Assembly: GCA_910575255.1 (NCBI GenBank)
Contig: CAJTEM010000014.1
Location: forward strand, 62,001-126,000
Origin: Lachnospiraceae bacterium
Lineage (GTDB): Bacteria > Bacillota > Clostridia > Lachnospirales > Lachnospiraceae
DNA length: 64,000 nucleotides
Direction: 5' to 3'
In this document: positions 1-9,006 of the stretch, one piece after another
How positions within the stretch are numbered: position 1 is the stretch's first letter
How the letters are laid out: every line of letters begins with the position of its first letter
Position numbers and translations under genes: made by a program
Notes under the pieces: model-generated
Databases searched by the model: none
Seen by the model: only the letters and a program-made list of their open reading frames with translations
Told to the model about the DNA's origin: nothing

Positions 1-402
1 TTTTCCGGCTCCCAGATGCACCTTCGGCTGGGCTGCCGCTGTTTCCGAAACCGTACAGATATCAGAAGGGCTGCCGTTCTCCAGTGCCAGAATACAGGTC
101 ATGATCTTTGTTGTACTGGCCATCGGGCGGAAAATATCCCCTTCTTTCTGATAAAGAATACGTCCGCTGTCCCCGTCCATCAGAACAGCTGAAAGAGCAT
201 GAAGCCGGAGTCCGTTCTTTTCTGCGCCTGTTGTTTTCTCTGCTGCTGTTGTGATTATTCCCGGATTCTGCTGTTCTGATTCCTCTGACAGCTCTGACGG
301 CTTCCCTGTCATCACTCCCGACGGCTTCTGGATGCCTCCCCAAAAGGCAAAGCCGATGGTGATTCCCACCATCAGCCCATATACCCGGTTTCTTTTACCC
401 AT
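1..402 (-). CDS. D-alanyl-D-alanine carboxypeptidase (S11 family), 3' end cut by the window
   Basis: This is the N-terminal 134 codons of a penicillin-binding protein that trims the terminal D-Ala from peptidoglycan stem peptides outside the membrane. The start ATG is at 402. Residues 8-22 form a hydrophobic signal or anchor segment, followed by a Ser/Glu/Thr-rich linker to about residue 65. The acyl-enzyme SxxK motif is visible as MASTTK, with Ser96 and Lys99, preceded by the typical DxxSGRILYQK strand. The SxN and KTG motifs lie beyond position 1. It may follow pepT on the same strand, 62 bp downstream. The family call is secure; the subtype (DacA, DacB or DacF) cannot be decided from this part. 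Confidence 0.88.
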   Translation of the reverse strand, partial: MGKRNRVYGLMVGITIGFAFWGGIQKPSGVMTGKPSELSEESEQQNPGIITTAAEKTTGAEKNGLRLHALSAVLMDGDSGRILYQKEGDIFRPMASTTKIMTCILALENGSPSDICTVSETAAAQPKVHLGAGK

Positions 403-464
403 TGTCCCACTCCTGTACATGATTACTCTATCCTATTCTGACAAAAGCAGGATTATACCCGGAT

Positions 465-1700
465 TTACCCTCTTGCCCCAAACTCCCTGACAATCTCCAC
501 CAAAAGCCTGACAATCTTCTCCATAGACTGCACACAGACGTATTCAAAAACCCCATGAAAATTCTCCCCGCCGGCGCACAGATTCGGGCAGGGAAGACCC
601 ATATAAGAAAGCCGTGCTCCGTCTGTACCGCCACGAATGGGCGTTATCCGCGGCACAATGCCCATCTTTTCCATGCAGGCTCTGGCAATATCAAGAAGGT
701 ATTTGTGCGGCTCAATCTTCTCGCGCATATTGTAGTAAGAATCCCTGACAATCACCTCAATGGTTCCGGCTCCGTACTTCTCGTTCAGGAAATCCCCGAT
801 CCGGGAAAACAGCCGTTTTTTCTGCTCAAATTTTTCCCGGTCATGGTCTCGGATAATATAATCCATCCTCGCCTCCACCATATCTCCCCGGATATCCGTT
901 AAATGGAAGAAGCCCTCATATCCCTCCGTATACATGGGATTCTGCGCCGCGGGAAGCATCTGATGAAACTCCATGGCAATCAGAGAAGCATTTTTCATTA
1001 TATTCTTTGCCGAACCCGGATGGACTCCCCTGCCATGGACCAGTACTCTGCCAGAGGCAGCGTTAAAATTCTCATATTCCAGCTCACCCAAAGCGCCTCC
1101 GTCCACGGTGTAGGCCACGTCCGCCCCAAAAAGCTCCACGTCAAAGCCTTCTGTCCCCCGGCCTACCTCCTCGTCCGGGGTAAAGCCAATGCAGACCTTC
1201 CCGTGAGGAATCTCCGGATGTGCCAGAAGATACTCCGCCATGGACATAATCTCCGCCACCCCGGCTTTGTCATCCGCCCCCAAAAGAGTGGTTCCGTCTG
1301 TCACAATCAGATCCTGTCCCACATAATTCATCAGGGACGGAAATTCCTCGGGAGACAGGAGGATTCCCTCCTTCTCATTTAAGCAGATCTCTTTCCCGTC
1401 ATAATGAGAAACCATCCGGGCCTTCACATCCTTTCCGGATGCATCCGGAGAAGTATCCATATGGGCAATAAAGCCAACCACGGGCAGTTCTTTTTGGGTA
1501 GTGGCAGGAATCACGGCATAGACATAGGACTGACTGTCAAGAGTCACTGCCGATGCTCCCATTCCCCGCAGCTCTTCTGCCAGCAGCCCGGCCAGCACCT
1601 TCTGCTTCTCTGTGCTGGGAATCGGTTCCTTCTCCTCCTCCGACTGTGTATCCATGGATATATACCGTAAAAATCTGTCTTTTACACTGCTTTCCGACAT
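465..1700 (-). CDS. pepT: Peptidase T (tripeptide aminopeptidase, M20 family)
   Basis: This 411-residue cytoplasmic di-zinc peptidase removes the N-terminal residue from tripeptides. Metal ligands are visible: His80 and Asp82 in HMDTSPD, the [11 protein letters not shown] motif near residue 140 with the bridging Asp, the EEVGRGTEG motif with the general-base Glu, and a late GGENFHG motif with the last His. The reading frame is open up to 1745, but I chose the ATG at 1700 because GAAGGAG lies just upstream and the protein then begins like other PepT proteins ([13 protein letters not shown]). Length is normal for the family. It lies downstream of hisIE on the same strand, about 150 bp away with a repeat in between, so cotranscription is uncertain. 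Confidence 0.95.
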   Translation of the reverse strand: MSESSVKDRFLRYISMDTQSEEEKEPIPSTEKQKVLAGLLAEELRGMGASAVTLDSQSYVYAVIPATTQKELPVVGFIAHMDTSPDASGKDVKARMVSHYDGKEICLNEKEGILLSPEEFPSLMNYVGQDLIVTDGTTLLGADDKAGVAEIMSMAEYLLAHPEIPHGKVCIGFTPDEEVGRGTEGFDVELFGADVAYTVDGGALGELEYENFNAASGRVLVHGRGVHPGSAKNIMKNASLIAMEFHQMLPAAQNPMYTEGYEGFFHLTDIRGDMVEARMDYIIRDHDREKFEQKKRLFSRIGDFLNEKYGAGTIEVIVRDSYYNMREKIEPHKYLLDIARACMEKMGIVPRITPIRGGTDGARLSYMGLPCPNLCAGGENFHGVFEYVCVQSMEKIVRLLVEIVREFGARG

Positions 1701-1772
1701 GCCTTTTCTCTCCTTCTTTTCCTGAGAAATCCCGTTTGCCCGCATATGTCTGGGATTCTGTGTTTATTTCCG

Positions 1773-1811
1773 CGAGCAATGAGCCAAGTGCCGTGCTTGC
1801 ACGAGCATTGG
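1773..1811. repeat. Dispersed hairpin repeat, copy 1
   Basis: A 39-bp segment between pepT and hisIE contains the imperfect hairpin CCAA-gtgc-CGTG-ctt-GCACG-agca-TTGG. Nearly the same sequence occurs in opposite orientation at 53062-53126, where it carries a 4-nt insertion and additional outer pairing. Two copies 51 kb apart in unrelated intergenic regions suggest a REP-like family. I see no coding content. Confidence 0.6.
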
Positions 1812-1849
1812 ACTATTATTTCCGCAATACAGTACTGATATAGCACGCT

Positions 1850-3148
1850 TTAGCGGTTGGCCAGCTCCTGGGTGATCTCCTCCCAGGTGATTCCCTTCAC
1901 AGCCATGAGCACCATCACATGGTACAGAAAATCTGAAATCTCATATTTGATTTCCTCCGGATCCGGGTTTTTCGCCGCAATCACAATCTCCGTGGCTTCC
2001 TCTCCCACCTTTTTGAGAATCTTGTCTGTCCCCTTGTCAAACAGATAGTTGGTATAAGACCCCTCCCTGGGATGTTCCTTCCGGTCCAGAATCACGGCAA
2101 ACACATCCTCAAATACCTTCAGGGGATTCGTCTCCTTATGCTCCTTCTCCGCCAGAGTCTGGAAAAAGCAGCTGGTATGGCCCGTATGGCACGCCGGGCC
2201 GACCGGATGGACTCTGGCCAGGATGGTATCATTGTCACAGTCCAGATGAAGGGATTTCACATACTGGAAATGTCCGGAGGTCTCGCCCTTTAACCACTGG
2301 GATTTCCGGCTGCGGCTGTAATAATTCATCTTCCCGGTGCGCAGCGTATCCTCAAATGCCTGCTCATTCATATACGCCAGCATTAACACCTGCTCAGTCT
2401 TGTAATCCTGCACAATCACCGGCACAAGCCCGTCCCCATTGGTCTTAAAGTCAGCCCACTCCACCGTACTGTCAAAGGTTGTTACCTTCTGTCCCCGCTT
2501 TTTTAACTCCCCCTTCAGTTCCATGTAGCTGCCTTCTTCCTCCTCCGGAACCGTCAGGATCACACCGGCGCAATGGTCCGCCGCCATACACACAGAGATC
2601 ACCGGAAGCTCTCTCTCATTACACAGAATGAGAAACGGCCCCTCCTGGCCTGTATAGGCCCCGGATTCCAGAATCTCCACATTACTGCCCACATCCAGCA
2701 GGATCATGGATGCTCCCAGCTGCAGAAACTCCGAAACCCGCCCCAAAAGGCGGGGAGATGGAAGGTAAACATAAATTTTCTCACTGCCGAACCGGTCTGC
2801 CGCCTCCTTGATCAGATCCACATTATCCATATCCGAGCCGTCCAGAAACACGGCCTTTGCCCCGGCATACAGATATTTCTTCACATCCTCCAGTCGCCGC
2901 ACCCGGCCGCCGGTGACAACAGGAATATCGATCAGCCGCGCCAGCTCCTTGAGAATGCCAATGGTACGCTCATGGTCCTCATCGCTCTCCGACAAATCCC
3001 ACAGCAGCAGTTCATCCGCCCCGTTATCATTATAATAATGTGCCAGCGATTTCAGCGAACGGCGGCTGACACCTGACCGCCGGCTTAAAAGCACGGCATT
3101 CCCCTCCCTGCAGCCGATTCCCGCCAGCAGCTTTTTTTCCTCTGACAT
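1850..3148 (-). CDS. hisIE: Phosphoribosyl-AMP cyclohydrolase / phosphoribosyl-ATP pyrophosphatase with a HisF-like N-terminal part
   Basis: Catalyses steps 2 and 3 of histidine synthesis. The 432-residue protein has three parts. Residues ~1-205 resemble a degraded HisF/HisA barrel: YYNDNGADELLLWDL, IPVVTGGRVRRLEDV and AGAKAVFLDGS match barrel strands. However, the usual active-site Asp region of strand 1 reads AGIGCREG, and the second half of the barrel cannot be recognised. Residues ~240-350 are HisI with the zinc and metal residues (HLDCDND, PACHTGHTSCF). Residues ~355-432 are HisE (KKVGEEATEIVIAAKN). The start is taken at 3148, where GGGAGG has a 9-nt spacer; an ATG at 3157 abuts that Shine-Dalgarno. 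It is the last his gene of the operon. Confidence 0.93.
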   Translation of the reverse strand: MSEEKKLLAGIGCREGNAVLLSRRSGVSRRSLKSLAHYYNDNGADELLLWDLSESDEDHERTIGILKELARLIDIPVVTGGRVRRLEDVKKYLYAGAKAVFLDGSDMDNVDLIKEAADRFGSEKIYVYLPSPRLLGRVSEFLQLGASMILLDVGSNVEILESGAYTGQEGPFLILCNERELPVISVCMAADHCAGVILTVPEEEEGSYMELKGELKKRGQKVTTFDSTVEWADFKTNGDGLVPVIVQDYKTEQVLMLAYMNEQAFEDTLRTGKMNYYSRSRKSQWLKGETSGHFQYVKSLHLDCDNDTILARVHPVGPACHTGHTSCFFQTLAEKEHKETNPLKVFEDVFAVILDRKEHPREGSYTNYLFDKGTDKILKKVGEEATEIVIAAKNPDPEEIKYEISDFLYHVMVLMAVKGITWEEITQELANR

Positions 3149-3174
3149 GGTTTTCATCCTCCCTTTCTGATTGC

Positions 3175-3283
3175 CCCGGCTTATCTTCCGCCTCGCCGTC
3201 CGGACTCATTTCCCGACTTTTTTCCGTCTCGCCGTCCGGATTCATTTTCCCGGTTTATTTTTCGCCTCGCTGTCCGTTTTCAT
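3175..3283. repeat. 37-bp imperfect tandem repeat derived from the hisA 3' end
   Basis: Three units of about 37 bp start at 3175, 3212 and 3249, each with the core CGCCTCGCCGTCCG (one or two changes). The third unit is the coding end of hisA (its last ~11 codons); the other two lie past the stop codon. The simplest reading is repeated slippage duplication of the hisA tail, which lengthened the hisA-hisIE spacer. Confidence 0.7.
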
Positions 3284-3992
3284 ACCGGGCGACTGCCTCT
3301 GGCAGCGATATCCGTTTCTCATATAATGCCTTTCCGATGATTACCCCCTGAATATTGTTTTCATAAAGGATTTCCAAATCCTCCATGGAAGATACCCCGC
3401 CGGAAGCAATCACATCCAATCCTGTCTCTTTTGTAAGCATTTTCGTATAGGAGATATTTGGTCCGGTCAGCATTCCGTCCCGGGAAATATCCGTATACAC
3501 AATATGCTGTACTCCATACTCTTTCATTTTCAGGCAAAGTTCCACTGCCGTCATGGTACTGGTCCGCTCCCAACCCTCCACTGCCACCATACCGTCCCTG
3601 GCATCCACGCCGGCCACAATTCGCTCCGGCCCGAACTGCTCCGCCAGTTCCCGGATAAATTCCGGCCGCTCCGCCGCCTTTGTGCCAATAATACACCGGC
3701 TTACACCAAGATCCAGCATATATTGAACTGCTTCCACGCTCCGAAGACCACCTCCCAGCTCCACTGGCACCTGTACCTGTTCCACAATCGTCCGGATGGC
3801 ACTCTCATTTACAAAATGACCAGCCAGCGCTCCGTCCAGATCCACCAGGTGAAGAAAGGTAGCTCCCTGATCCACCCACAGTTTTGCCATGTCTGCCGGG
3901 CTGTCCCCGTATACCTTTACATTGTCAAAAAGTCCCTGTGTCAGACGGACACACTTCCCGTTTTTCATGTCGATTGCCGGATATAACTGCAT
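3255..3992 (-). CDS. hisA: ProFAR isomerase (HisA)
   Basis: Cytoplasmic (beta/alpha)8 barrel enzyme of 245 residues that opens the ribose ring of ProFAR to give PRFAR in histidine synthesis. The catalytic Asp8 is in LYPAIDMKNG, the second catalytic Asp is in GVDARDG near residue 130, and the phosphate-binding loops are VELGGGLRS and ASGGVSSMEDL. The protein is full length and starts at the only sensible ATG. It lies between hisB and hisIE; the spacer to hisIE holds tandem copies of its own 3' end. No hisH or hisF follows, although PRFAR is their substrate, so these must be encoded elsewhere. Confidence 0.96.
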   Translation of the reverse strand: MQLYPAIDMKNGKCVRLTQGLFDNVKVYGDSPADMAKLWVDQGATFLHLVDLDGALAGHFVNESAIRTIVEQVQVPVELGGGLRSVEAVQYMLDLGVSRCIIGTKAAERPEFIRELAEQFGPERIVAGVDARDGMVAVEGWERTSTMTAVELCLKMKEYGVQHIVYTDISRDGMLTGPNISYTKMLTKETGLDVIASGGVSSMEDLEILYENNIQGVIIGKALYEKRISLPEAVARYENGQRGEK

Positions 3993-4048
3993 GGTCTCTC
4001 TGCTCCTTCTTGTTATGTGTTTTTTCCTGTTTCTGCATAAAGCCCCGT

Positions 4049-4654
4049 TTACAGACTTCCTTTCGTGGACAGTACGCCGCTGATTCGTCCATCCCGTCCT
4101 GTCGCCTCATCCAGCGCTTTGGCAAAAGCCTTAAATGCTCCCTCAATAATATGATGGTTATTGCTTCCCTCCAACTGCTTCAAATGAAGATTCATGGCGG
4201 CGCCATAGGAAACCGCATAGAAAAACTCCCGCACCATTTCTGTCTCCAGCTCTCCCACCTTTTCTCTGTCCAGCCTCAGATCATAGACCAGATAGGGCCT
4301 GCCGCACAAATCCAGGGCACAGAGAATCAGAGCCTCATCCATAGGTAAAATCCGGGAACCATAACGGACAATCCCCGCTTTGTCTCCCACAGCCTGGGCA
4401 ATGGCATTTCCCAGCACAATTCCCGTGTCCTCGATGGTATGGTGAGTATCCACCTGCAAATCTCCCTTTATCTTTACCTGCAGATCAAACAATCCATGCC
4501 GGGCAAATCCATCCAGCATATGATCAAAAAATCCAATTCCCGTATCAATCTCTGCCTGGCCGCTTCCGTCCACATTCAGAGTCAGAGAAATGTCAGTCTC
4601 TTTTGTCGTTCTGGTAATGGTGGCAATCCTGTCCTGCCCTGTTTTTTTATCCAT
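4049..4654 (-). CDS. hisB: Imidazoleglycerol-phosphate dehydratase
   Basis: Monofunctional HisB of 201 residues, dehydrating imidazoleglycerol phosphate to imidazole acetol phosphate. Manganese-ligand motifs are present in the usual order: IDTGIGFFDHML, HTIEDTGI, and a second set EGSNNHHIIEGAFKAFAKAL. The frame is open upstream to 4738, but GGGAGG with a 9-nt spacer and family length support the ATG at 4654. There is no fused histidinol-phosphatase domain, as usual outside enterobacteria. About 40 bp separate it from the EF-Tu-domain-like gene upstream in the operon. Confidence 0.96.
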   Translation of the reverse strand: MDKKTGQDRIATITRTTKETDISLTLNVDGSGQAEIDTGIGFFDHMLDGFARHGLFDLQVKIKGDLQVDTHHTIEDTGIVLGNAIAQAVGDKAGIVRYGSRILPMDEALILCALDLCGRPYLVYDLRLDREKVGELETEMVREFFYAVSYGAAMNLHLKQLEGSNNHHIIEGAFKAFAKALDEATGRDGRISGVLSTKGSL

Positions 4655-4694
4655 AGGGGCAAACCTCCCTGTTATCCATTTGTTTTTGTGTCCC

Positions 4695-5237
4695 TTAACG
4701 GGGCAGCTCTGCTCCCCCTTTTTTCTCCCCTGCTGCACAGGCAGACTCCGGCCTCCTGTACAAAGCCATCTCCTCCTGGATATAGTCCTCCAGATTTTTA
4801 AGAATCGTGTGATTTTTCTCCGCCAAAAGCCCCTGCAGCCGCGGATTCACTTCCCCGTCCTTATAGGCAAACGTCGGCTTCACATTGCAAATCACATCTC
4901 CCTTTTCAAGCTCCGAAGAAGAGATATCCCGAAACATCAGCGCCACATTCACCTTTGGCGGTGCCTCCTTCATTCTCCCGTTGACCGGATTCTCCATAGC
5001 GGTCACGGTTGACTGTAAAAAACGCTTGTTCCTTTTTACAATATAAACCGGATCTCCTACACGGATGGTATCTCCTTCCACCATACCGACCACCACACAG
5101 CCCTGGCTTTTAATCGTAAAAATATCCTGGACAACAAAGGTGTACATTCCGGGGGCTGTGTCCTGCTTTGGGAATTCCTCCTGCTCTTTTGTGTTCTCCT
5201 GCTTTTTCTTTCCCCTTATCCAATTCAGCAATTCCAT
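4695..5237 (-). CDS. Small protein with an EF-Tu domain 2-like beta-barrel, inside the his operon
   Basis: The 180-residue soluble protein does not belong to any known his enzyme family that I can recognise. Residues ~30-125 read like domain 2 of translational GTPases: FVVQDIFTIKSQGCVVVG, then GDTIRVGDPVYIV, a TAMEN strand and ELEKGDVIC. No GTP-binding domain is present (no P-loop, no NKxD). The N-terminus is charged (KKKQENTKEQEE) and the C-terminus is a helical tail. Start ATG at 5237 follows AAGGGG. The gene sits between hisD and hisB on the same strand, so it is probably cotranscribed. I infer a binding or scaffold role; the function is unknown. Confidence 0.6.
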   Translation of the reverse strand: MELLNWIRGKKKQENTKEQEEFPKQDTAPGMYTFVVQDIFTIKSQGCVVVGMVEGDTIRVGDPVYIVKRNKRFLQSTVTAMENPVNGRMKEAPPKVNVALMFRDISSSELEKGDVICNVKPTFAYKDGEVNPRLQGLLAEKNHTILKNLEDYIQEEMALYRRPESACAAGEKKGGAELPR

Positions 5238-5239
5238 TT

Positions 5240-5348
5240 TCCCCTTTCGTTTTTTCTTTCTTTTTCTGTTTTCTTTTTTCCTTTCGCTTTCTCTTTTCCC
5301 TTTTCTTTCTCTTTTTCGTCCTCTTCTCCCTGCCCTTTTCTGCTCCTG
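5240..5348. repeat. ~110-bp homopyrimidine/homopurine tract between hisD and the next gene
   Basis: The spacer is almost purely C and T on the given strand, hence A/G-rich in the his mRNA, with only a few interruptions. It separates the hisD stop from the start of the EF-Tu-domain-like gene. Such a tract would be unstructured in RNA and can form triplex DNA. No ORF or hairpin is visible in it. Confidence 0.7.
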
Positions 5349-6641
5349 CTAATTTTCAAACCGCACCCGGATCGAATTGGCATGGGCTGTCAGTCCTTCT
5401 GCCTCGGCAAAGGTCTCAATATCTTTATGGATCGGCTCCAGTGCTTCTTTGGAATAATAAATAATGCTGGATTTCTTCACATAGTCATCCACCCCCAGAG
5501 GCGAGAAAAACTTCGCTGTCCCATTGGTGGGAAGCACATGGTTGGGGCCCGCGAAATAATCTCCCAGAGGTTCTGAGCTGTACTCGCCCAGGAAAATCGC
5601 TCCTGCATTCTGAATCTTTGTCATCACCTCAAAGGGATTCTTCGTCACAATCTCCAAATGCTCTGAGGCAATCTGATTGGCTGTCTCAATGGCGTCCTCC
5701 ATAGAATCCTCCACCAGGATATAGCCATAATTCTCCAGCGATTTCTCAAGAATACTCTGCCGGGAAAGCTTTTGCACAAATGCTTCCGCCTCAGCCGAAA
5801 CCTTCTTCGCAAGCTCCATGCTGGCAGTCACCAGAATCGCGCTTGCCAGCTCGTCATGCTCTGCCTGAGACAGAAGATCCGCCGCCACATACCGGGGATT
5901 GGCGCTGTCGTCCGCCAACACCAGAATCTCACTGGGTCCGGCAATACTGTCAATGCTCACATGGCCATAGACCGCCTTTTTGGCCAGAGCCACAAAGATA
6001 TTCCCCGGCCCGGCAATCTTGTCCACCCGGGGAATGGCCCCTGTCCCAAAAGCCAGAGCCGCAATCGCCTGAGCGCCGCCCACCTTGTAGGCGTCTGTCA
6101 CCCCGGCCAGATGTGCCGCTGCCAGAGTCACCGGATTCACCTTCCCGTCCTTTCCCGGCGGCGTCACCATCACAATTCTGGACACTCCCGCCACCTTGGC
6201 CGGAATAATATTCATCAGCACCGAGGAGGGATAGGCCGCCTTTCCGCCCGGCACGTACACTCCCACGCTGGCCAGAGGAGTCACCTTCTGCCCCAGTATG
6301 GTTCCGTCCGGCCTGCTGTCAAACCAGCTGTACTGCTTCTGCTTCTCATGGTACTCCTTAATGTTTTTCATGGACTTTTTCATCACTGCCAGCAGAGAAG
6401 GTTCCACCAGAGAAAGGGCTTCTTCAATCTCTTCTGCTGTCACCCGAAGTTCCTCCGGCGTCAACTCCACACCGTCAAACTTCTTCGTGTACTCCAGAAT
6501 CGCCTCATCCCTGCGTCTTTTCACATCCTCCACAATAGCCTGGACCGTCTTCTCATAGCCGCTGTAATTGTTGGGGTCCCGTTTCAGCAGATTGGCAAGA
6601 ATATTCTGCCTGGTCTGGTCATTTGATCTGACTATTCTCAT
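5349..6641 (-). CDS. hisD: Histidinol dehydrogenase
   Basis: Zinc- and NAD-dependent enzyme of 430 residues performing the last two oxidations from histidinol to histidine. Characteristic segments are [14 protein letters not shown], the signature [32 protein letters not shown] with zinc/base residues, and [13 protein letters not shown] near the C-terminus. Start ATG at 6641 is preceded by AGGAGG at good spacing and lies inside the last 23 bp of hisG, so the two are translationally coupled. Full length for the family. Confidence 0.97.
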   Translation of the reverse strand: MRIVRSNDQTRQNILANLLKRDPNNYSGYEKTVQAIVEDVKRRRDEAILEYTKKFDGVELTPEELRVTAEEIEEALSLVEPSLLAVMKKSMKNIKEYHEKQKQYSWFDSRPDGTILGQKVTPLASVGVYVPGGKAAYPSSVLMNIIPAKVAGVSRIVMVTPPGKDGKVNPVTLAAAHLAGVTDAYKVGGAQAIAALAFGTGAIPRVDKIAGPGNIFVALAKKAVYGHVSIDSIAGPSEILVLADDSANPRYVAADLLSQAEHDELASAILVTASMELAKKVSAEAEAFVQKLSRQSILEKSLENYGYILVEDSMEDAIETANQIASEHLEIVTKNPFEVMTKIQNAGAIFLGEYSSEPLGDYFAGPNHVLPTNGTAKFFSPLGVDDYVKKSSIIYYSKEALEPIHKDIETFAEAEGLTAHANSIRVRFEN

Positions 6642-7287
6642 GATTATCCTCCTGCATCAGCCTCTTCATCTCCCGGATTATCCCGGTAATCCTCTCGTTC
6701 TCCCGCTTCATGCTCACCTGGTTCACCACCATCCGGGCAGACAGAGGACACACCTCTTCCAATACCGAAAGTCCGTTTTCCCGCAAAGTAGAGCCAGTCT
6801 CCACTATATCCACAATCACCTCCGCCAGTCCCACAATGGGTGCTAACTCGATGGAACCGTTCAGCTTGATAATCTCTACGGTCTGGTGCTTCTTATTGTA
6901 GAAATAGTCCTTGGCGATGGCCGGATACTTGGTGGCTACCCGAATCAATTCATGGTGCTTTAAATACTCCCCCGCCGACTCCGGCCCGCACACACACATC
7001 CGACATTTCCCGATTCCCAAATCCAACACCTCATACAGCTTCCTGCCCTCCTCCAAAATCGTATCCTTCCCCACAATTCCAATATCCGCGGCGCCGTACT
7101 CCACATAGGTGGGCACATCGTTGGCCTTGGCCAAAAAGAAACGGCACTTCAGTTCCTCATTGGCAAAAATCAGCTTTCGGGAACTCTTATCCTTCATCTC
7201 CTCACAGGTAATTCCGATTTTCTCAAACATTTCCAGAGATTTACTTGCCAGCCTGCCCTTGGCAAGAGCAAAAGTCAGATACCTCAT
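6619..7287 (-). CDS. hisG: ATP phosphoribosyltransferase, short form
   Basis: First enzyme of histidine synthesis, joining ATP and PRPP. At 222 residues it is the short HisG form, which lacks the C-terminal regulatory domain and works with HisZ, encoded directly upstream. [10 protein letters not shown] starts the catalytic fold, [11 protein letters not shown] is the first-domain motif, and [14 protein letters not shown] is the PRPP-binding loop. The ATG at 7287 shares its A with the hisZ stop (TGATG); a GTG one codon earlier is possible. AGGAG lies 6 nt upstream of the ATG. The 3' end overlaps hisD. Confidence 0.96.
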   Translation of the reverse strand: MRYLTFALAKGRLASKSLEMFEKIGITCEEMKDKSSRKLIFANEELKCRFFLAKANDVPTYVEYGAADIGIVGKDTILEEGRKLYEVLDLGIGKCRMCVCGPESAGEYLKHHELIRVATKYPAIAKDYFYNKKHQTVEIIKLNGSIELAPIVGLAEVIVDIVETGSTLRENGLSVLEEVCPLSARMVVNQVSMKRENERITGIIREMKRLMQEDNHENSQIK

Positions 7288-8630
7288 CACATTCTCCTTT
7301 TTCCATTCTCATCTGTCATACTGTGATTATCCGAAAAATCTTTCGCATCATCTGCCGGAAAACCGGCAGCAGACAACATAACGCTCAAACTGCAGGTTTC
7401 CATTCGCCCATCTCTCACCTGATATTCTGCCACCTGCTTCCCGTCTCCGGTCAGGTAGAAAAGCCGGCTTATTCTCTGCCGCCTGGCATAGGAAACATAG
7501 TCCGTCACCGACTTGTCAGAGGGCCTGCGAATCAGCTGCAGAGCCTGACCATTTCCCCGGAAATGTCTGGCAAGCCCGATAGCCGCCTCCCTGGCGCTGC
7601 GTTCATACAGCACCATCTTTTCCACCCGCTTCACTTCTGTCTCGATTTTCTGGCGGGAAAGAGCCTGCATTAAACGGTCTACCACAATGGCAAAGCCCAC
7701 TGCCGGCGTGTCCTTTCCAAACTGTACTAAAAGCTTGTCATACCGTCCCCCGGTCACCAGATACTCGCCCGTACCGTAAGTATATGTCTTAAAAATAATC
7801 CCTGTATAATAAGAATATTTACTCAGCATGCCCAGGTCATAAGAGACATAATCTCCCAGGCCATATTTATCCAGGATCTCCTGTACCTGCTCCAGCCGGT
7901 CGATCGCACGCAGCGCCCTGGGACTCTCCGTCATTGTCCGTGCCAGACGAATCTGCTCAATATCTCCGAACAACTCCGGGAGCTTCAAAAAAACCTGCTT
8001 TAAGTTCTCTGGCATGGTCTGCTCTGTCAAAAGTTCTTCCACCCCGAAAAAGTTCTTATTCTCAATCAGTTCCCGCAGCTGCTCCTGGGTATCCTCATCC
8101 ATACCGGCCTCCTCCGCCAGCCCACGGTAGAATTCCACCTGCCCCAGTTCCACCTGAAACTCCTGGAGTCCGGTGGATCTGAGAGCGTCAATCACCAGGG
8201 CAATCATCTCCGCGTCGCCGTCGCTGGTGTCATCTCCAATCAGTTCCACCCCTGTCTGCGTCGTCTCATTGAGCCTTCCCTGATAGCTGACTGTATGAAA
8301 AAACGTCTGACCCAGATAGCACAGCCGCAAAGGCCCCGGTTCATCCATAAAATATTTGGCTACACAACGGGCAATCGGCGGCGTCATGTCCGGCCGCAGC
8401 ACCAGGGTATTGTTCTCACGGTCAAAAAATTTGTACATTTCCCGGGTGCTGGCGCTTCCCCGCTCCTTCTTAAAAATATCAAAAAATTCAAATGCCGGAG
8501 TTTCTATATTCTGATATCCATACAGATGGAATACGTTCTGAAGCTTGTCCTGAACCGCCATCTTTCTGGCACACTCCTCCGCATAAATATCCCGGACCCC
8601 CTCCGGGGTGTGTAATAACTGTCTGCTCAT
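7287..8630 (-). CDS. hisZ: ATP phosphoribosyltransferase regulatory subunit
   Basis: HisRS-like regulatory protein of 447 residues that binds histidine and activates short-form HisG. It has the class II synthetase-like motifs [27 protein letters not shown] and [13 protein letters not shown], followed by a C-terminal part with GGRYDKLL. True HisRS is usually shorter and retains tRNA-binding features; the position directly before hisG supports HisZ. The frame is open up to 8687, but the ATG at 8630 has GAGGGA and begins with the conserved [13 protein letters not shown]. It is the first gene of the his operon, with a consensus promoter at 8769-8797. Confidence 0.93.
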   Translation of the reverse strand: MSRQLLHTPEGVRDIYAEECARKMAVQDKLQNVFHLYGYQNIETPAFEFFDIFKKERGSASTREMYKFFDRENNTLVLRPDMTPPIARCVAKYFMDEPGPLRLCYLGQTFFHTVSYQGRLNETTQTGVELIGDDTSDGDAEMIALVIDALRSTGLQEFQVELGQVEFYRGLAEEAGMDEDTQEQLRELIENKNFFGVEELLTEQTMPENLKQVFLKLPELFGDIEQIRLARTMTESPRALRAIDRLEQVQEILDKYGLGDYVSYDLGMLSKYSYYTGIIFKTYTYGTGEYLVTGGRYDKLLVQFGKDTPAVGFAIVVDRLMQALSRQKIETEVKRVEKMVLYERSAREAAIGLARHFRGNGQALQLIRRPSDKSVTDYVSYARRQRISRLFYLTGDGKQVAEYQVRDGRMETCSLSVMLSAAGFPADDAKDFSDNHSMTDENGKRRM

Positions 8631-8768
8631 TTTTCCCTCGGCTTCCCTTCCGTTTTCGTCATTCTGTCCCTGCTCTCTTATTTCCACAAAGACAGGCTGC
8701 TTATCTGCTTATATATTTCCGCTTGCGCTTTTTCATGGTAAAGTGATAATTCGATGACGCATTTTCTG

Positions 8769-8797
8769 ATTATAGAATAATACCCTTAACTTGTCAA
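8769..8797 (-). promoter_or_regulatory. Sigma-A promoter of the his operon
   Basis: On the minus strand the -35 is TTGACA (8792-8797), the spacer is 17 bp and the -10 is TATAAT (8769-8774), a perfect consensus. Transcription would begin near 8761, leaving about 130 nt before the hisZ ATG. That leader is too short for a histidine T-box, and no T-box sequence or His-codon leader peptide is visible. Confidence 0.88.
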
Positions 8798-8935
8798 TCT
8801 CAGATTTTCCCGGCACCTTTTCAATTCAACAACAGTATAGCATAGTCTCTAAAGATTTGCTACTTCCTGGAAATGATTAATTTCATAAAGATTCTGGCTC
8901 CTTATGGCCAAAAGAAAAAAACACCAGGAACCGAT

Positions 8936-8964
8936 TTGACGAACCAAATGATTTATGGTATGAT
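8936..8964 (+). promoter_or_regulatory. Sigma-A promoter of the rpiR-type regulator gene
   Basis: TTGACG (8936-8941), a 17-bp spacer and TATGAT (8959-8964) lie 42 bp before the ATG at 9007. A partial operator-like sequence GAAACAAATTT follows at 8973-8983, and GAAAT-5-ATTTC lies upstream at 8870-8884. Both resemble the sites over the fruK promoter and hint at autoregulation. Apart from this promoter and the divergent his promoter, the 8631-9006 intergenic region shows nothing else. Confidence 0.8.
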
Positions 8965-9006
8965 AAAACCACGAAACAAATTTACACAGACGGAGATATA
9001 CAAGAA

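Noticed and set aside
5772-6626. Long plus-strand open frame opposite hisD
   Set aside because: His/Arg-rich composition, no family and complete overlap with a secure gene mark it as a shadow.
8631-8768. Histidine T-box or His leader peptide before hisZ
   Set aside because: The leader is only ~130 nt, with no T-box core sequence, no specifier-loop layout and no run of His codons.
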